From Areca catechu (Eukaryota > Streptophyta > Magnoliopsida > Arecales > Arecaceae), in assembly GCA_021397845.1 (NCBI GenBank), contig CM038049.1, positions 111,878,877 through 111,942,876 on the forward strand: 64,000 nt of DNA, read 5' to 3'. Positions 32,920-43,289 of this stretch are shown here, piece by piece (position 1 is the first letter of the stretch; the number at the start of each line of letters is the position of its first letter). The translations under genes and the position numbers were made by a program. Below the pieces are notes generated by a model. That model had not been told where the DNA came from, did not search any database, and saw only the letters and a program-made list of their open reading frames with translations.

Positions 32920-34609
32920 TTAAATTTTTTTTTTTCCATTATATTTCAAATGACATTCAAATGCTTTGTGACCAATGTTATTGCATGCATAGCAAACAAT
33001 TCTTGACTTTGAATAAGAAGCATGTGATGCAAACTTAGGTCCAAATTGCTTTGATGTAATGAACTTAGGAACATAAGAAGTGGATGCAGAAAACTTATTT
33101 GTATTTATATTTTTATAACCAATTCCAAACTTTTTACTAGAATCTCTTTGATTTTTCAAAATCAATTCAAGTTTGTTAGAGCTTAAAGTTAATTTTTCAA
33201 TTAATGGTTTAAGCTTTTGAACTTCATTTTGCAAGTCAGTATTTTCATTTTGCAAAATTTTATTCTTTTTATGGAGTTCTTCCTTTTCAAATTGGATAGT
33301 TTTAAGTCTTTCACAAATCATACTCAATTCTCTTTGTAAAATCTTGTTTCTTTCACCAACTTCATTTTTATCTTTTTCAAAAGTATCACAATTATTTTTT
33401 AAACTCTTCATTTTCAAACCAGCCTTTTTGTATTCAATCAATAGTTCACAAAAAACATTATGAAGGTCATCATAGGTAAAATATAAATTTGGTTCAGAAG
33501 TTGTTACCTCATCCTCCAAACCCATAAGGCAAATTTGACAGTCTTCGTTGTATCTTCTTCTTTTTCAGTTGATGTAGATTCATCACTGTCGCTCCATGCC
33601 GTAAGCATTGCTTTCTTTTTCTTTCTCTTAAATAACTTTTTCTTAGCTTCTGGATAATCAGGGCATATGTGTCCCGGTTTCTTGCACTCATAACAAATTA
33701 AAATTTGATCTTTGTCCTTGTCCTTTTCTTCGTCTTTTTCTCTTTTCTTTCCATATTCTCCTCTTCTAAATTGCTTTCTCCATCTATTAGTTTTTCTTCT
33801 GCCCATAATTTTTTTGAACTTTCTCATACTAGGGCAATTTCATCATTCTCCATATCATCATCATCAGATGTATCTGAATCTTCATCTTTATCCTCTTCAG
33901 TTGCTTTAAATGCAATGGCCTTTTTCTTTTTTTTGTCTTCTTCCATTCTTTGCTGCATGGCTAGCTCATGAGTAATCAATGACCCAACCAGCTTATCTAA
34001 TGGTAGTGTGTTTAAGTCCTTTGCCTCTTGAATAGTTGTAACTTTTGCTTCCCATTTTTCTGGCAAAGATCTCAAAACTTTTTGCACTAGGTCAGCACTA
34101 GTATAAGTCCTACCAAGACTTTTAAGACCATTTATAATGTCAGTAAAATATGAAAACATAGTAGATATAGTTTCATTAGGCTTCATTTTGAATAAATCAT
34201 AATTATGCACAAGAAGGTTAATCTTAGAAGTCTTTACTTGTGATGTGCCATCGTGTGTGATTTCGAGCTTATCCCAAATTTTTTTAGCAAAATTACATGT
34301 GAAAATTCTATTAAATTCGTTTGGATCCAAAGCATAATAAAGTAAATTCATGGCTTTGGCATTTAACTCAATCTTTTTCATATCATTTTCATCCCATTCC
34401 TCTTTAGGTTTGGGAACCTCAAAATCATTAATTCTAATAATGGGTGTGTGAGGTCCTTTTTGAATTATCTTCCATAATTGAAAGTCTATGGCTTGAATGT
34501 ATATCTTCATCCTAGCCTTCCAATATGTGTAGTTAATTCCAATGAAAAGTGGAGGTCGGTTTGTGGATTGGCCTTCGGCCAAAGAGGTGCTCATGGGATG
34601 TGCCATCAA
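32920..34609 (-). pseudogene. Sirevirus gag with zinc knuckle and coiled coil
   Basis: The ATG at 34609 starts the capsid: RPPLFIGINYTYWKARMKIY, ELNAKAMNLLYYALDPNEFN, KKIWDKLEITHDGTSQVKTS, then the acidic DEDSDTSDDDDMENDEIAL tail typical of this lineage. After a stop at 33824, a basic stretch leads to the CCHC knuckle CYECKKPGHICPDYPEAKKK (33720-33650), whose last Cys is Tyr. A coiled coil rich in E/K/L follows (33525-33150), then a second CCHC motif CYACNNIGHKAFEC near 32990-32950. It packages genomic RNA. The 261-codon first part is uninterrupted. Two stops or frame changes separate the three open segments. Confidence 0.88.
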
Positions 34610-34638
34610 TCTTTACTCTAAGGAATTTCAGAGATTCT

Positions 34639-34650
34639 GCTCTGATAGCA
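34639..34650 (-). other. Primer-binding site, degenerate initiator-Met type (Sirevirus)
   Basis: The minus strand reads TGCTATCAGAGC, two bases inside the LTR. It differs from the standard TGGTATCAGAGC at one position. Confidence 0.75.
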
Positions 34651-34652
34651 CT

Positions 34653-36128
34653 TGTTGCCCAAGTGGCTTCCTAAGTGGGGGGTGAATTGGGATTTAAAAC
34701 TTTCTTGCAAATATATGCACTTTGAAAATCCTTTAGTGTTGGTGTTGTGAAAGATAATGCAATGCAAAAGCAAATAAATAAACACAATGATGTCAATCAA
34801 GAACAATTACAAACATAAGAAAATTAGAGTGGTTCGAAGCAACCCATTCCTACGTCTACTACCCAAGCACCACTTGGGATTTCCACTATATCCCCCACCA
34901 GAATACAGTCGAATTATTTTAACAGGCTTACAATCCAAACCTCTATACTTTGGTTTTTAAACCGGGCTCACCAAAGAAACCCACACTTGGTTTTACACTA
35001 GGTTTACCAAGAACCCAACTCCCTTTGGTTTTTAAAATCGGGCTCACCAAAGAACCCAAGCTTAGGTTTTAATAGGCTCACCTAAAAACCTTTAATACTC
35101 ACAAGACACAGCCCCTTGCTGCTCCTGGAGAGAAAACAAGATATATCAAATGAAAAATAGCAACTTTACAACAAACCCAATTTGTTTGGTAGTTACCGAT
35201 GAAGTTTAAATTGAAGCCTTGCGATTCTCTTGAATGCTCTTAAAGTTGCTTCTTGACTTTCTTAAAAGTTGGATTTAATGAATGAAGATTAGTTGGAGAA
35301 GCTTCGAATCCTTTCTTGAATGCTCACTTGAAGTTGGTTGGTGAAATACTTGAAATTTACTTGAATGCTTTTGAATAATCAATGGTTCATTTGTTTAATC
35401 CATCATAAATACTCCCTTTTATAGTCTTCAATCAAAACTAGCCATTGTAGGGCCTAGGGAACCGAAATAGAACTGTTGGAGGGCTTTTTGAATTCAAAAA
35501 CTTGATTCAGCAACTAGTCATTAGAAAGCCAGAACCCGTCACTCGAGTCGACTCGAGAACCTTGAGTCAGCTCGAAGTCACAGACAGACCAAAAACAAAC
35601 CCTGGACGAGTCGGCTCTTCTGGGTCGGTCAGCTCATGGCTCTGAGTTTTTGAAACCTGTGAATTTTATACTTTGTGCTAGTTGGCTCATTATGCTCAAG
35701 TCAGCTCGAACTTGTGAAACTATGAAACTCTCCGTGCCATGCCAGATCATGAGTTGGCTCTTGGTCCATGAGTCAGCTCGAGGTCTGGGAGTCGACTCAA
35801 GCAGAACTTTTTCAAACCAATTTTTCAACAAGAGCAAGTCTTCCAATCACTTCAAAAAACTTACCACAAATGTGATGTCCAACCTATTTATACTCACTTT
35901 TTACTAATTTTTAGCCCTTTTTACAAGATTACAAGGATAAAATTAGGGCTTTATAACTTGAGATGTACATAAGTTCATACAATCTTGAGATGCACTTTAA
36001 CTGAATAGAAAACCAAATGATATAATGATAAATGCTTCCGGCAAAAACTTTTTGAGTAATTAAAAGAATTAGTAATACATATATGCTCCAATATTTTGTA
36101 ATCATCAAAATCATTTCAGGAGTCAACA
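34653..36128 (-). repeat. Sirevirus 5' LTR
   Basis: A 1476-bp LTR, TGTTGCCC to GTCAACA on the plus strand. It contains a perfect 16-bp palindrome CTCGAGTCGACTCGAG at 35542-35557 and related motifs to 35810. It also has a tract of alternating CACTTGGTTTT and GGCTCACCAAAG units at 34930-35090. Confidence 0.9.
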
Positions 36129-37124
36129 ATATGACAAAGTTGGCTTCTACCAGAGAGAGGGGGCCTACCTCTAGCTCTGGGTCCTTCTTGATCCTATTGG
36201 ATCCTGAAATCCCTCAATGAGGGATCCATATAATTAATAATAGCCATGACTTATGATAGACCTGGCTCTAATTCTAGTTATCACAGGCTTATAGGTCAAG
36301 AACTTAAGTGATTAGAAAAGGACTTATCGAAGCTAATAAATCTATATTATACCTTTTTAATTATTTTCTTGAGAGAAACATCTATTTTGTTAATGAATAT
36401 GGGAATATGATAGCAGATTTCAAACCCAAGTCAAAAATCATGTTATGAAATCAATTTCATAAATCATGTCATAAAATCAACTCTAATGCTGATGATGCAC
36501 CAATGAACACAAACTAATACTCCCTTTAGTGTTAGGCTAATAGTAGAGGAGGCTCATATCTACTATTTAATCTACAACTAAATCAAAACGACTACAATCG
36601 GTTGCCTACAAAAGAAGGCCATCCAAGATTGCTGCCATTAGAAACAGTTGAATCAGCGAAACATACATCCTAAAATCATCATAGCCTCCATATACAAACC
36701 TTAAACCAATTTCAAAATAAGTTAGAAAGCTTCTTTACCCTCCAAGTAGTCAAGCACCTGATAAGAAAAAGATAACAAAACAGGTAGATATACATGACGA
36801 AAAAACTACCAACAGCAACAAGATCATGAATTATAGATCATGAGCAGCAAAGAAAATCGATACAAACATTACATTTTGGAAGGCCTCCAGATTAGAAGAA
36901 AACCTTACAATCAATCTAATCACAAACAACAAGATATATCAAAAATTACATTCAGCCTTACAACAAAAATCGATGTAAACGGTGCATACATTATTTAAGC
37001 ATTTTTTTCCTCCCATTCTAAGAAAAGAGGGGATGACCCCTTAATCAATAAAGTAATTAAATAAACTAGTCTCACATAAACCATGCCATGCTATGCACTA
37101 TTATCTAATGAGAATGCATGTACC

Positions 37125-37312
37125 TCCTAAAACCCTAATCCCAAACCTTAAACCCTAATCTTCAAACCCTAAACTTTATTTTCCAATCCCTAAAACCATA
37201 AATCCTAAATCCTAAAATCCAAATCCTAAACCATAAACCCTAAACCCCTAAACCCCAAACCCTCAACAATAAATCCAAAACCCAAAAATCCTAACCTCTA
37301 AACCCTAAACCC
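37125..37312. repeat. Degenerate interstitial telomere-like tract
   Basis: Roughly twenty units of the plant telomere motif CCCTAAA in intact and altered form (AACCCTAATC, AAACCCTAAA, AAATCCTAAA, AAACCCCTAAA) over about 190 bp. It is too degenerate and too internal to be a functional telomere. Confidence 0.85.
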
Positions 37313-37504
37313 GAATCTCTAAAATAATTGATAGGTCTATGGTTCTATGCAATGCAAGTTTTGTAAAAATAAATACCTAATTTTTAGGAGAGATGGAGGG
37401 AACACATGATATGTGATACCGCCATAAGAAAACTCAAAATAATTATGTGGTGTATATTCTATGGAACTATAATTGGATGTGGGTATGTGTAGTGCATGTG
37501 CATA

Positions 37505-37562
37505 CTCTCATGCATGCATGCATTCATGCAGTCATTATGTATATATGAATGAATGAATGCAA
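37505..37562. repeat. Compound ATGC/GAAT microsatellite
   Basis: CATGCATGCATGCATTCATG followed 20 bp later by ATGAATGAATGAATGC. Short and imperfect. Confidence 0.7.
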
Positions 37563-39035
37563 AAATACTGATTAAAGTTTAGCATTTACATTCATTAATA
37601 AATTAAAGATTAGCTAGTTTGTTCAGCCTTACAATCATTGATAAATTAAAACTCCTAACTAAATATGATCAACATTAAACCAATAGACCAACTAGATAAA
37701 GAAATACTATGTTGATGATTAGTCGAGTGGTGATTAATAATGCTCCAATTATAACTCATTCTTGAGCATGAAATATTGGGTTTGGAGGTAGGAAGCTCCT
37801 TGCTTGCATGGAGAGTATGATCACTGTTAAATTTGAAACTAACAACCTAGAGTACATGTGCCAAGGATCGTAGTAGTGGAATAGAATAAAGAGAAGCAAA
37901 TAAACTTTCATGAAACAAAATTAAGATCATAATAAGTTTGATTTGATAATATTTAGCATATTATTTTCTCATTGCGAGTTAATGATACTATTGTTACAAA
38001 AGATGTGTAACTATAAGTAATTGCAGTGAGAGAACAAACACTGGCAATGCCTTATCTAGAGGAGCTTTGGCAATGCTCCAAGTTGAGGTCTCCTATGGAG
38101 CAACTCCTCTCAAAGTTGATGATTTGGGGTGCCAACAGCCTTAACACAATTGAGAACCTACTTATGCTTTAGAAGGAGTTGATTATATGAGAGAGCTACA
38201 ATGTGGCAAAACTATTTACGTCTTCGCACATCCATCATTGTTAGGGATTGTTGGTAATGGATAATCTTCTTTGTTGAAAGGATGAAAGTATGACTTACTA
38301 AACATCTTAATGAGATGTGCATTTATACCTAGAATTACTCAAAGACCATAGGCAAATCAGATGTCCGACAGGTTGGGAAATGTTTGTTTTATTGTTGTAA
38401 ACATTTAACCAAGCAACAATGATTTGACTTGAAGGATGCATTAAACTTGACATTATACATAATTACCAAAAAAAAAAAGTTGACCTTATATACCTGACAT
38501 TTGTAAGGGAAGTCATTAAAATTTCATTACACTTAACCACAAGCATTAATAACTCATGCTTCATAAGAAAATACAGAATTAAAAAATTCCAAGAGAGCAT
38601 ATTTTCTAAAGTAAATAGCAAATTTTGTGCTTGAAAAAGAATGGCTCTTTATATATAATCGTATGATAAACAATCATAAAGGCACTCAATTCCTACACCC
38701 ATATGCCCAACAAAGGTCCACGGATATCTATACCATTCACTTTTAAGCTGCTCGCTCTGAATTGAATTGGACATTATGAATTTTATATGGCCAATAGAAT
38801 ATGTTATATGCCTACTTTTTTTTATTTTTTTTTTTGTGGAAATCATATGCTTGACTTAAGAATTTCCTAGGATTTGGCTAGATTTGGATCTGCCTCATGA
38901 GCAAATCTTAGCCATAAATATATACAATCAATCATGTAGATATGGATGGAAGCTAATTATACTACCCTTTAATATATAGACAACCACTAGCATTAGATTA
39001 TGATCACACACAAAAAAAAGGCAACAGAGAGGGAT

Positions 39036-39348
39036 ACTTGGGGCTGCTCGTAGATGGGATTGGAGGCGATGAACTCCTTGATGTTGGCATTGAGGAAAGG
39101 GATCCACTTGGGTATCGTCTCCACGGACCACACCAGAGGGGATCAATGATGCCGGAGGCACGAGGAGGGCTGGGGGGTTGGGGGAAGATGATGGAATGAA
39201 TGGATTTTGGAAGGGAGCTTGGGAGGAGATGGAGGAGGGAGCAATCCCGGAGGAGGGGAAATGGAGGACCGGCGTGCGGCAGAGATGGAGGAGGGAGGGA
39301 TCCTGAAGGAGGGGAAGAAGAGAGGAGCAGTGCATGGTGAAAATGAGC
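39036..39348 (-). other. Possible captured gene fragment inside CACTA end
   Basis: A GC-rich island in AT-rich surroundings, 60-500 bp inside the right TIR. On the minus strand, C/T-rich sequence resembling a plant 5' leader is followed by one protein-like frame, ETIPKWIPFLNANIKEFIAS, then NPIYEQPQ, ending at AAGTATCC, which could be a splice donor. CACTA elements are known to pick up host exons. I do not recognise the protein. Another frame and the plus strand also have ORFs, so coding status is uncertain. Confidence 0.35.
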
Positions 39349-39404
39349 TTAGGGCATGGCAAAATATCAGTTTAGGATTCGATCGGGAGGGGGATAAAAA
39401 TGGA

Positions 39405-39555
39405 CCTGCCGATGACCTGCCGATGCTTAAAAGCATCATTAACTGGGTTTTTTTGCCAATGCTCTTCAAAAGCATCGGCTTGAAGGCATTTTTTCCCGAT
39501 GGACCTCCCTAACATCAGGAAAAAAGAGTTGGGAGACCCTGTTTTTGCTGTAGTG
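39405..39555. repeat. CACTA right TIR and subterminal repeats
   Basis: Inverted copies of GATGCTT/AAGCATC at 39421-39437, 39460-39477 and 39498, then the TIR ending TTTTTGCTGTAGTG at 39555, followed by ATT. It pairs with the left end at 1744. Confidence 0.7.
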
Positions 39556-40345
39556 ATTTTATGTGTCAAATAAGATGAGCAATTAGTAATAAATATCTGA
39601 TGAAAGTTATAGTGTCCTTGAATAAAAATGCCACCAATGTTAGATCCCTAAAAATAATATTAAACTTATGATTTTTGTTTTCCTATATGTATTTATATGC
39701 CAAACTCCACTATATGCTACAATTTGAATATTGGAGCATTTAATGAACTCATTTTTTTGCATGTGCATGCACCAGCATGCTTTTAGGTTTATAATTTATA
39801 ACATGACCTAATTTGCCCAAATTGCATCCCATCTAATCAATTTATCAAAATCAAGAGCAAGTTCAATGTGAGAATGAAGAATTGAAGATTTAAGAAATAT
39901 TTAAATTTAGTGCTTAAAAAAAAGGATTTTGTCGGGGAAGGGGACTGTAGAAGCAAATGTTTAAGAGATGCCGAGTCATGCATAATCCTACATTTGGCCC
40001 TTAAAGTTCTAAAAGTCAGATGAAAATGGTGGTTCTACAACAATCAACCGGTCCATCGCAGCCTCTCAATGGTCATTTCTTTTGGTGTTTTTATCTTAAA
40101 ATTGTACTAAACATCCAAAAAGTTGAAAATACTTTGAAGATTTCAAAATTTTTAAGTAATAATTCGACCCATGAGAACTATAAATCCATGATATTAAACA
40201 ACCCAACAAATGAGAACCAAAAGGAGAATATATGTGAGGATGCCTTCACAAAGATCTTGTCATGTTCATTTTGTGATCGTGCTTGCATACATTCCTTAAC
40301 CTGTACATGAAAAAAGAATGAAAAGAGATGAAAATTTAAAGAAAT
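39556..40345. other. AT-rich intergenic DNA, no gene
   Basis: Nothing recognisable on either strand. It ends at the Tat element's target site GAAAT. Confidence 0.65.
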
Positions 40346-41278
40346 TGTTGGGATATCCCGGTCCAAGTACGAGCCGACCACTGGTCCTGCCGGTTGAAGA
40401 CCTTTCTCTTGAACCACCATCTTTAGGCCTAGGCATTCGAAAAAAACCAGACAACCAATGGGCAAGCCAAAGCTCGTCGCAGGTCTATGGCACCCGAAGC
40501 TCTTTGTGGGTCTACGGCACCCGAAGGCAAGGCCTTCGGACCTCATCTTCAGCTTTCACCGAAGACCAAGTCCTTTGACTCATGAGGACTAGACCCCCAA
40601 CTTGATCCGAGGGACGACCCTCACTAACCTCCATGACTACGTTCTTCGGTTCACGCCGAAGACATGATCTCCGGGCTTTGACAAGGACCAAGTCCTCGAT
40701 CTATGCCAAAGACGGGACCTCCAATCTTTCTCAAGAAGATTCGAGGATGAAGACTTTCCCAATCTGATTACGAAAATCTCCTTAAAAGGAGAAAATTTGA
40801 AGATGGATCAACGATCTATCTGGAACCACTACAAAACATATTAAGTAATGGTAACCAACGATTACTATCGACCATCTCCAGGACACAATCATGGTACGTA
40901 ACTCCAACTGCAACGTCTCCGGTCTGGCCAGAACCGTTCGACGACAACCCACGACTATGGATCATGGGAGAGAAATTAACTCTCCACCATAATCGCTGGA
41001 AGAAGAACAGAACCGCTGGCTGGATGGCTCCTTATAAATAATGGTAAGAGGGAATGCTCGAGGTAAGAGGCACAATATACTCCAAAAAATCTCAGAGTCT
41101 TTTCCCTCTGTTTCTCCTCACCTTCCCCATTCTGTGGCTGGAGCCTGCCTCTGACTTAGGCATCGGAGTGTCCCCCGCCGGAGCAACTCCGGCAAGGAAT
41201 TTATTTTGCAGGTGAACCAGGGAGCGGTCCTGCAATCCAGTAGCTACGATCGACCGGAACAGGGACTCTACGCCAATA
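40346..41278 (+). repeat. Tat element 1 5' LTR
   Basis: 933 bp, identical in length to the 3' LTR at 51697-52629 but with many substitutions. The end of the LTR (CTCCGGCAAGG, GCAGGTGAACCAGG, GGAGCGGTCCTGC) is shared with Tat element 2 while the upstream part differs. Confidence 0.93.
41033..41040 (+). promoter_or_regulatory. TATA box of Tat element 1 LTR
   Basis: TATAAATA in GGCTCCTTATAAATAATGG, repeated in the 3' LTR at 52384-52391 and in Tat element 2 (55426-55433, 61385-61392). Conservation in four LTRs supports its role as the U3 promoter. Confidence 0.75.
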
Positions 41279-41302
41279 GATTGGTGCGCCAGGAAGGGGG
41301 CG
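41279..41302 (+). other. Primer-binding region of Tat element 1
   Basis: GATTGGTGCGCCAGGAAGGGG follows the 5' LTR directly. A TGG two to three bases in fits a tRNA CCA end, but the tRNA cannot be named from sequence alone. It is not the initiator-Met site used by the other elements here. Confidence 0.6.
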
Positions 41303-41362
41303 TTTGCGCAACTCTCTGTTGTTAAGCTCCCCTCCCTAACAAGGGGAATGACAAAATTTTCA

Positions 41363-42514
41363 ATGGCAAGAGGGAAGACTCAGATCGCCTCAACTAGCCG
41401 AAGTCGTGCTCCTTCCCAGGGGGAAGGAGCACTGGTAGGGAACGAGGTTCCACCTCTCACCATGGTCGTGGAACGACAGTAGTTTGAAGCCCTCCTGAAC
41501 CAAGTCACTAATCTTATGGCGATATTTCAGGACTTCCAAAGCAGAGCTTTCCAGGTGGTGCCTCCGCCGACCACCTCCAGGCACAGCTCATGCTCATGGA
41601 GGAAGAGAGCCCCTTGAGAGGGGTCCACACATCTCTCCCCCCATCTTCGGCCCTCCCCTGAAGATCAAATTCCGGGAATACCTAGGCCTGCTGATTCCCC
41701 ACAAAGGGGGAAGAGACCTAGGAAAACCTCCTCTCCTTCTTCCAAGAACTCTACCCCCATAGAGAAAGCACCAAACTAGGTTCTCACCGATTACGATGGA
41801 AAGTTTAAGGCCATCGAATCAAAAATGGCGAGAATCAAGGAGCAACAGGGTCACAACGATGCAACAGTATGTGATCTACATCCTCCCTATATTGACCGTA
41901 TCATAACCGAAGTCATCCCTCGGCACTTCAGGGTTCCCCATATGGAGCCCTACGATGGCACCTCCGATCTTTTCGACCACTTGGGTAGTTTCAAGGCCCA
42001 TATGATGATCCAAGGAGCTACGGATGCGATGTATTGCCTCGCATTCCCAGCCACCTTGAAGAAAGCTACTAGGATGTGGTACACGAGCTTGCACCCAAGT
42101 ACCATCGATTCCTTTTCCAAGTTAGAAAAAATATTTGTCTTGCATTTCAGGACTTGTCGCAAGATCCCCCGAAATACGGATACACTGTTCCTCCTTCACC
42201 AGAACAAAGGAAAAAGTCTGCGAGATTATATCTCTAGATTTAATGCAGCCACGCTCGAGATCCCCGATCTCAATGAGCACGTGGCCATGTTTGCTCTAAA
42301 GAAAGGACTTCATACATCCAGGCTCACCTTTTTCCTGGATAAAAAGTTCTCCAAAAGCTATGCTGAGCCGCTCGCGAGAGCTCAGAAATACACTGATGCT
42401 GAAGAGCAGGCGGCGATTCGACGACTGATCGAAGGGAAACCCCCTTCAAAAAAGAAAAACAATAGGGGACAAGGTCCCCCAATCTCCAACAACAACAAGT
42501 ATACTGATTGCTGA
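41363..42514 (+). pseudogene. Tat element 1 gag
   Basis: The ATG at 41363 gives MARGKTQIAST and is in frame with the 229-codon open stretch from 41825. Three TAG/TGA codons lie between (about 41480, 41615, 41776). Capsid core: HFRVPHMEPYDGTSDLFDHL, SFKAHMMIQGATDAMYCLAF, TIDSFSKLEKIFVLHFRTCR, QNKGKSLRDYISRFN, RAQKYTDAEEQAA, ending in a basic K-K-K-N-N-R-G. The Y-D-G-T-x-D-x-x-D-H-L and E-S-L-R-D-Y-I-x-R-F patterns are those of plant Tat gags. The same ATG context occurs in Tat element 2 at 55747. Confidence 0.9.
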
Positions 42515-42529
42515 AGGAGTCCCCCCAGA

Positions 42530-43271
42530 TCTAGAGCATCGGGTGGAAAATTCGACTCCTACACCCCCCTCAACCTCCCTCGAGAAAAAATCCTCATGGA
42601 GATTGAGAAAGAAAACTTTCTCCAGCTGCCCCATCCCATGAAGGGGTCCTCTTCCGTATGGAATAGGAACAAATACTGTCGATTCCACCAGGACCACGGC
42701 CATATGAAGACTGCATCCAACTGAGAGATGCAATTGAGGATCTCATCAAAAGGGGGTATCTGGGGTGGTATATTGGTCGCCATGGACCTCGGTCAGAAGT
42801 TGCTGTTCCCCAACCAACTCCTGAAGAGGCCGAACTGCCAAATCAAAGGCCTACCAATGGAGGCATGGGGATGATACATCGACCCACCAATTGGAGAAGA
42901 GATGAAGATGATGTCCCAAAGCGACTTAAAGACAACAACACTATTCTCTTCTTCGATGATGACCTTGCGGGAGTTCGGCTCCCGCACGATGACCCTATTG
43001 TAATCTCCCGCATGACGACCCTATTGTAATCTCAACCGTTGTGGCCAACTATGATGTACAATGGATCCTAGTTGATAATGGAAGTTCGACTGATGTCTTG
43101 ATCTATGATGCATTCTCTAAGATGTGTTTGCCTAGACATCGACTACGGAGATCCCCCATACCGCTCACTAGCTTTGGGGATAATCAGGTTGATGCCGAGG
43201 AAGAAATAGTATTGCCTGTAACCCTTGGCACCAAACCTCAACAAAAGACACTGTCGATCAATTCACGGTAG
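42530..43271 (+). pseudogene. Tat element 1 zinc knuckle and protease
   Basis: After gag: NLPREKILMEIEKENFLQLP, then the knuckle start CRFHQDHGH. A 4-bp deletion relative to Tat element 2 then destroys the frame (near 42704). The protease segment reads VDNGSSTDVLIYDAFSKM with the D-N-G-S-S active-site box near 43070-43100, followed by PITLG-like substrate strands (VLPVTLGTKP). A 26-bp tandem duplication (CCCGCAYGAYGACCCTATTG) at about 42980-43032 adds a second break. Confidence 0.82.
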
Positions 43272-43289
43272 TCCAAACCCCCTCGGCTT

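Larger units (their letters stand above)
26611..36128 (-). mobile_element. Sirevirus-type Ty1-copia retrotransposon with env-like ORF, 3' LTR truncated
   Basis: On the minus strand: complete 5' LTR (34653-36128), degenerate Met-tRNA PBS, gag with a CCHC knuckle and acidic tail, protease, integrase, RT, RNase H, then a 1.6-kb env-like ORF, a cluster of polypurine tracts and a 552-bp 3' LTR fragment ending abruptly at 26611 against the CACTA tnp2 piece. A post-pol ORF plus multiple PPTs is a known Sirevirus hallmark. Because the 3' LTR is cut, no target duplication can be seen. Frames carry relatively few stops per domain, so the element is not very old. Confidence 0.9.
36129..39030. other. AT-rich DNA between Sirevirus and CACTA right end, no gene
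   Basis: About 2.9 kb with no ORF resembling a known protein on either strand. It starts with an inverted repeat around GGATCC...GGGATCC (36196-36222) and contains the telomere-like tract and a short microsatellite listed separately. If the CACTA call is right, this is CACTA internal sequence upstream of tnp2; otherwise host DNA. Confidence 0.55.
1744..39555 (-). mobile_element. CACTA (En/Spm) DNA transposon, expanded by nested insertions
   Basis: Left end CACTATAGTAAACAGGGT at 1744. The right end, read on the minus strand from 39555, is CACTACAGCAAAAACAGGGT. These are the degenerate terminal inverted repeats of one CACTA family. Both ends are flanked by ATT (1741-1743 and 39556-39558), the 3-bp target duplication expected for CACTA elements. 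Inside both ends lie inverted GATGCTTT motifs typical of CACTA subterminal repeats, and a minus-strand tnp2 fragment sits at 26125-26607. Without the nested elements the CACTA portion is only a few kilobases and lacks most of tnp2, so it is non-autonomous. The alternative is two broken CACTA copies whose ends happen to lie here; a 3-bp TSD match alone has a 1 in 64 chance. Confidence 0.6.

Noticed and set aside
33504..33909. Ser/Leu/Phe-rich plus-strand ORFs suggesting a signal peptide protein
   Set aside because: They are the complement of the lysine-rich and acidic gag region of the Sirevirus on the minus strand.
37125..37312. A chromosome end (telomere)
   Set aside because: Units are degenerate, the tract is short and transposon sequence continues on both sides.
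39207..39512. 101-codon plus-strand Gly/Glu-rich ORF
   Set aside because: It runs from GC-rich sequence straight into the CACTA TIR and subterminal repeats; low-complexity purine-rich composition explains it.
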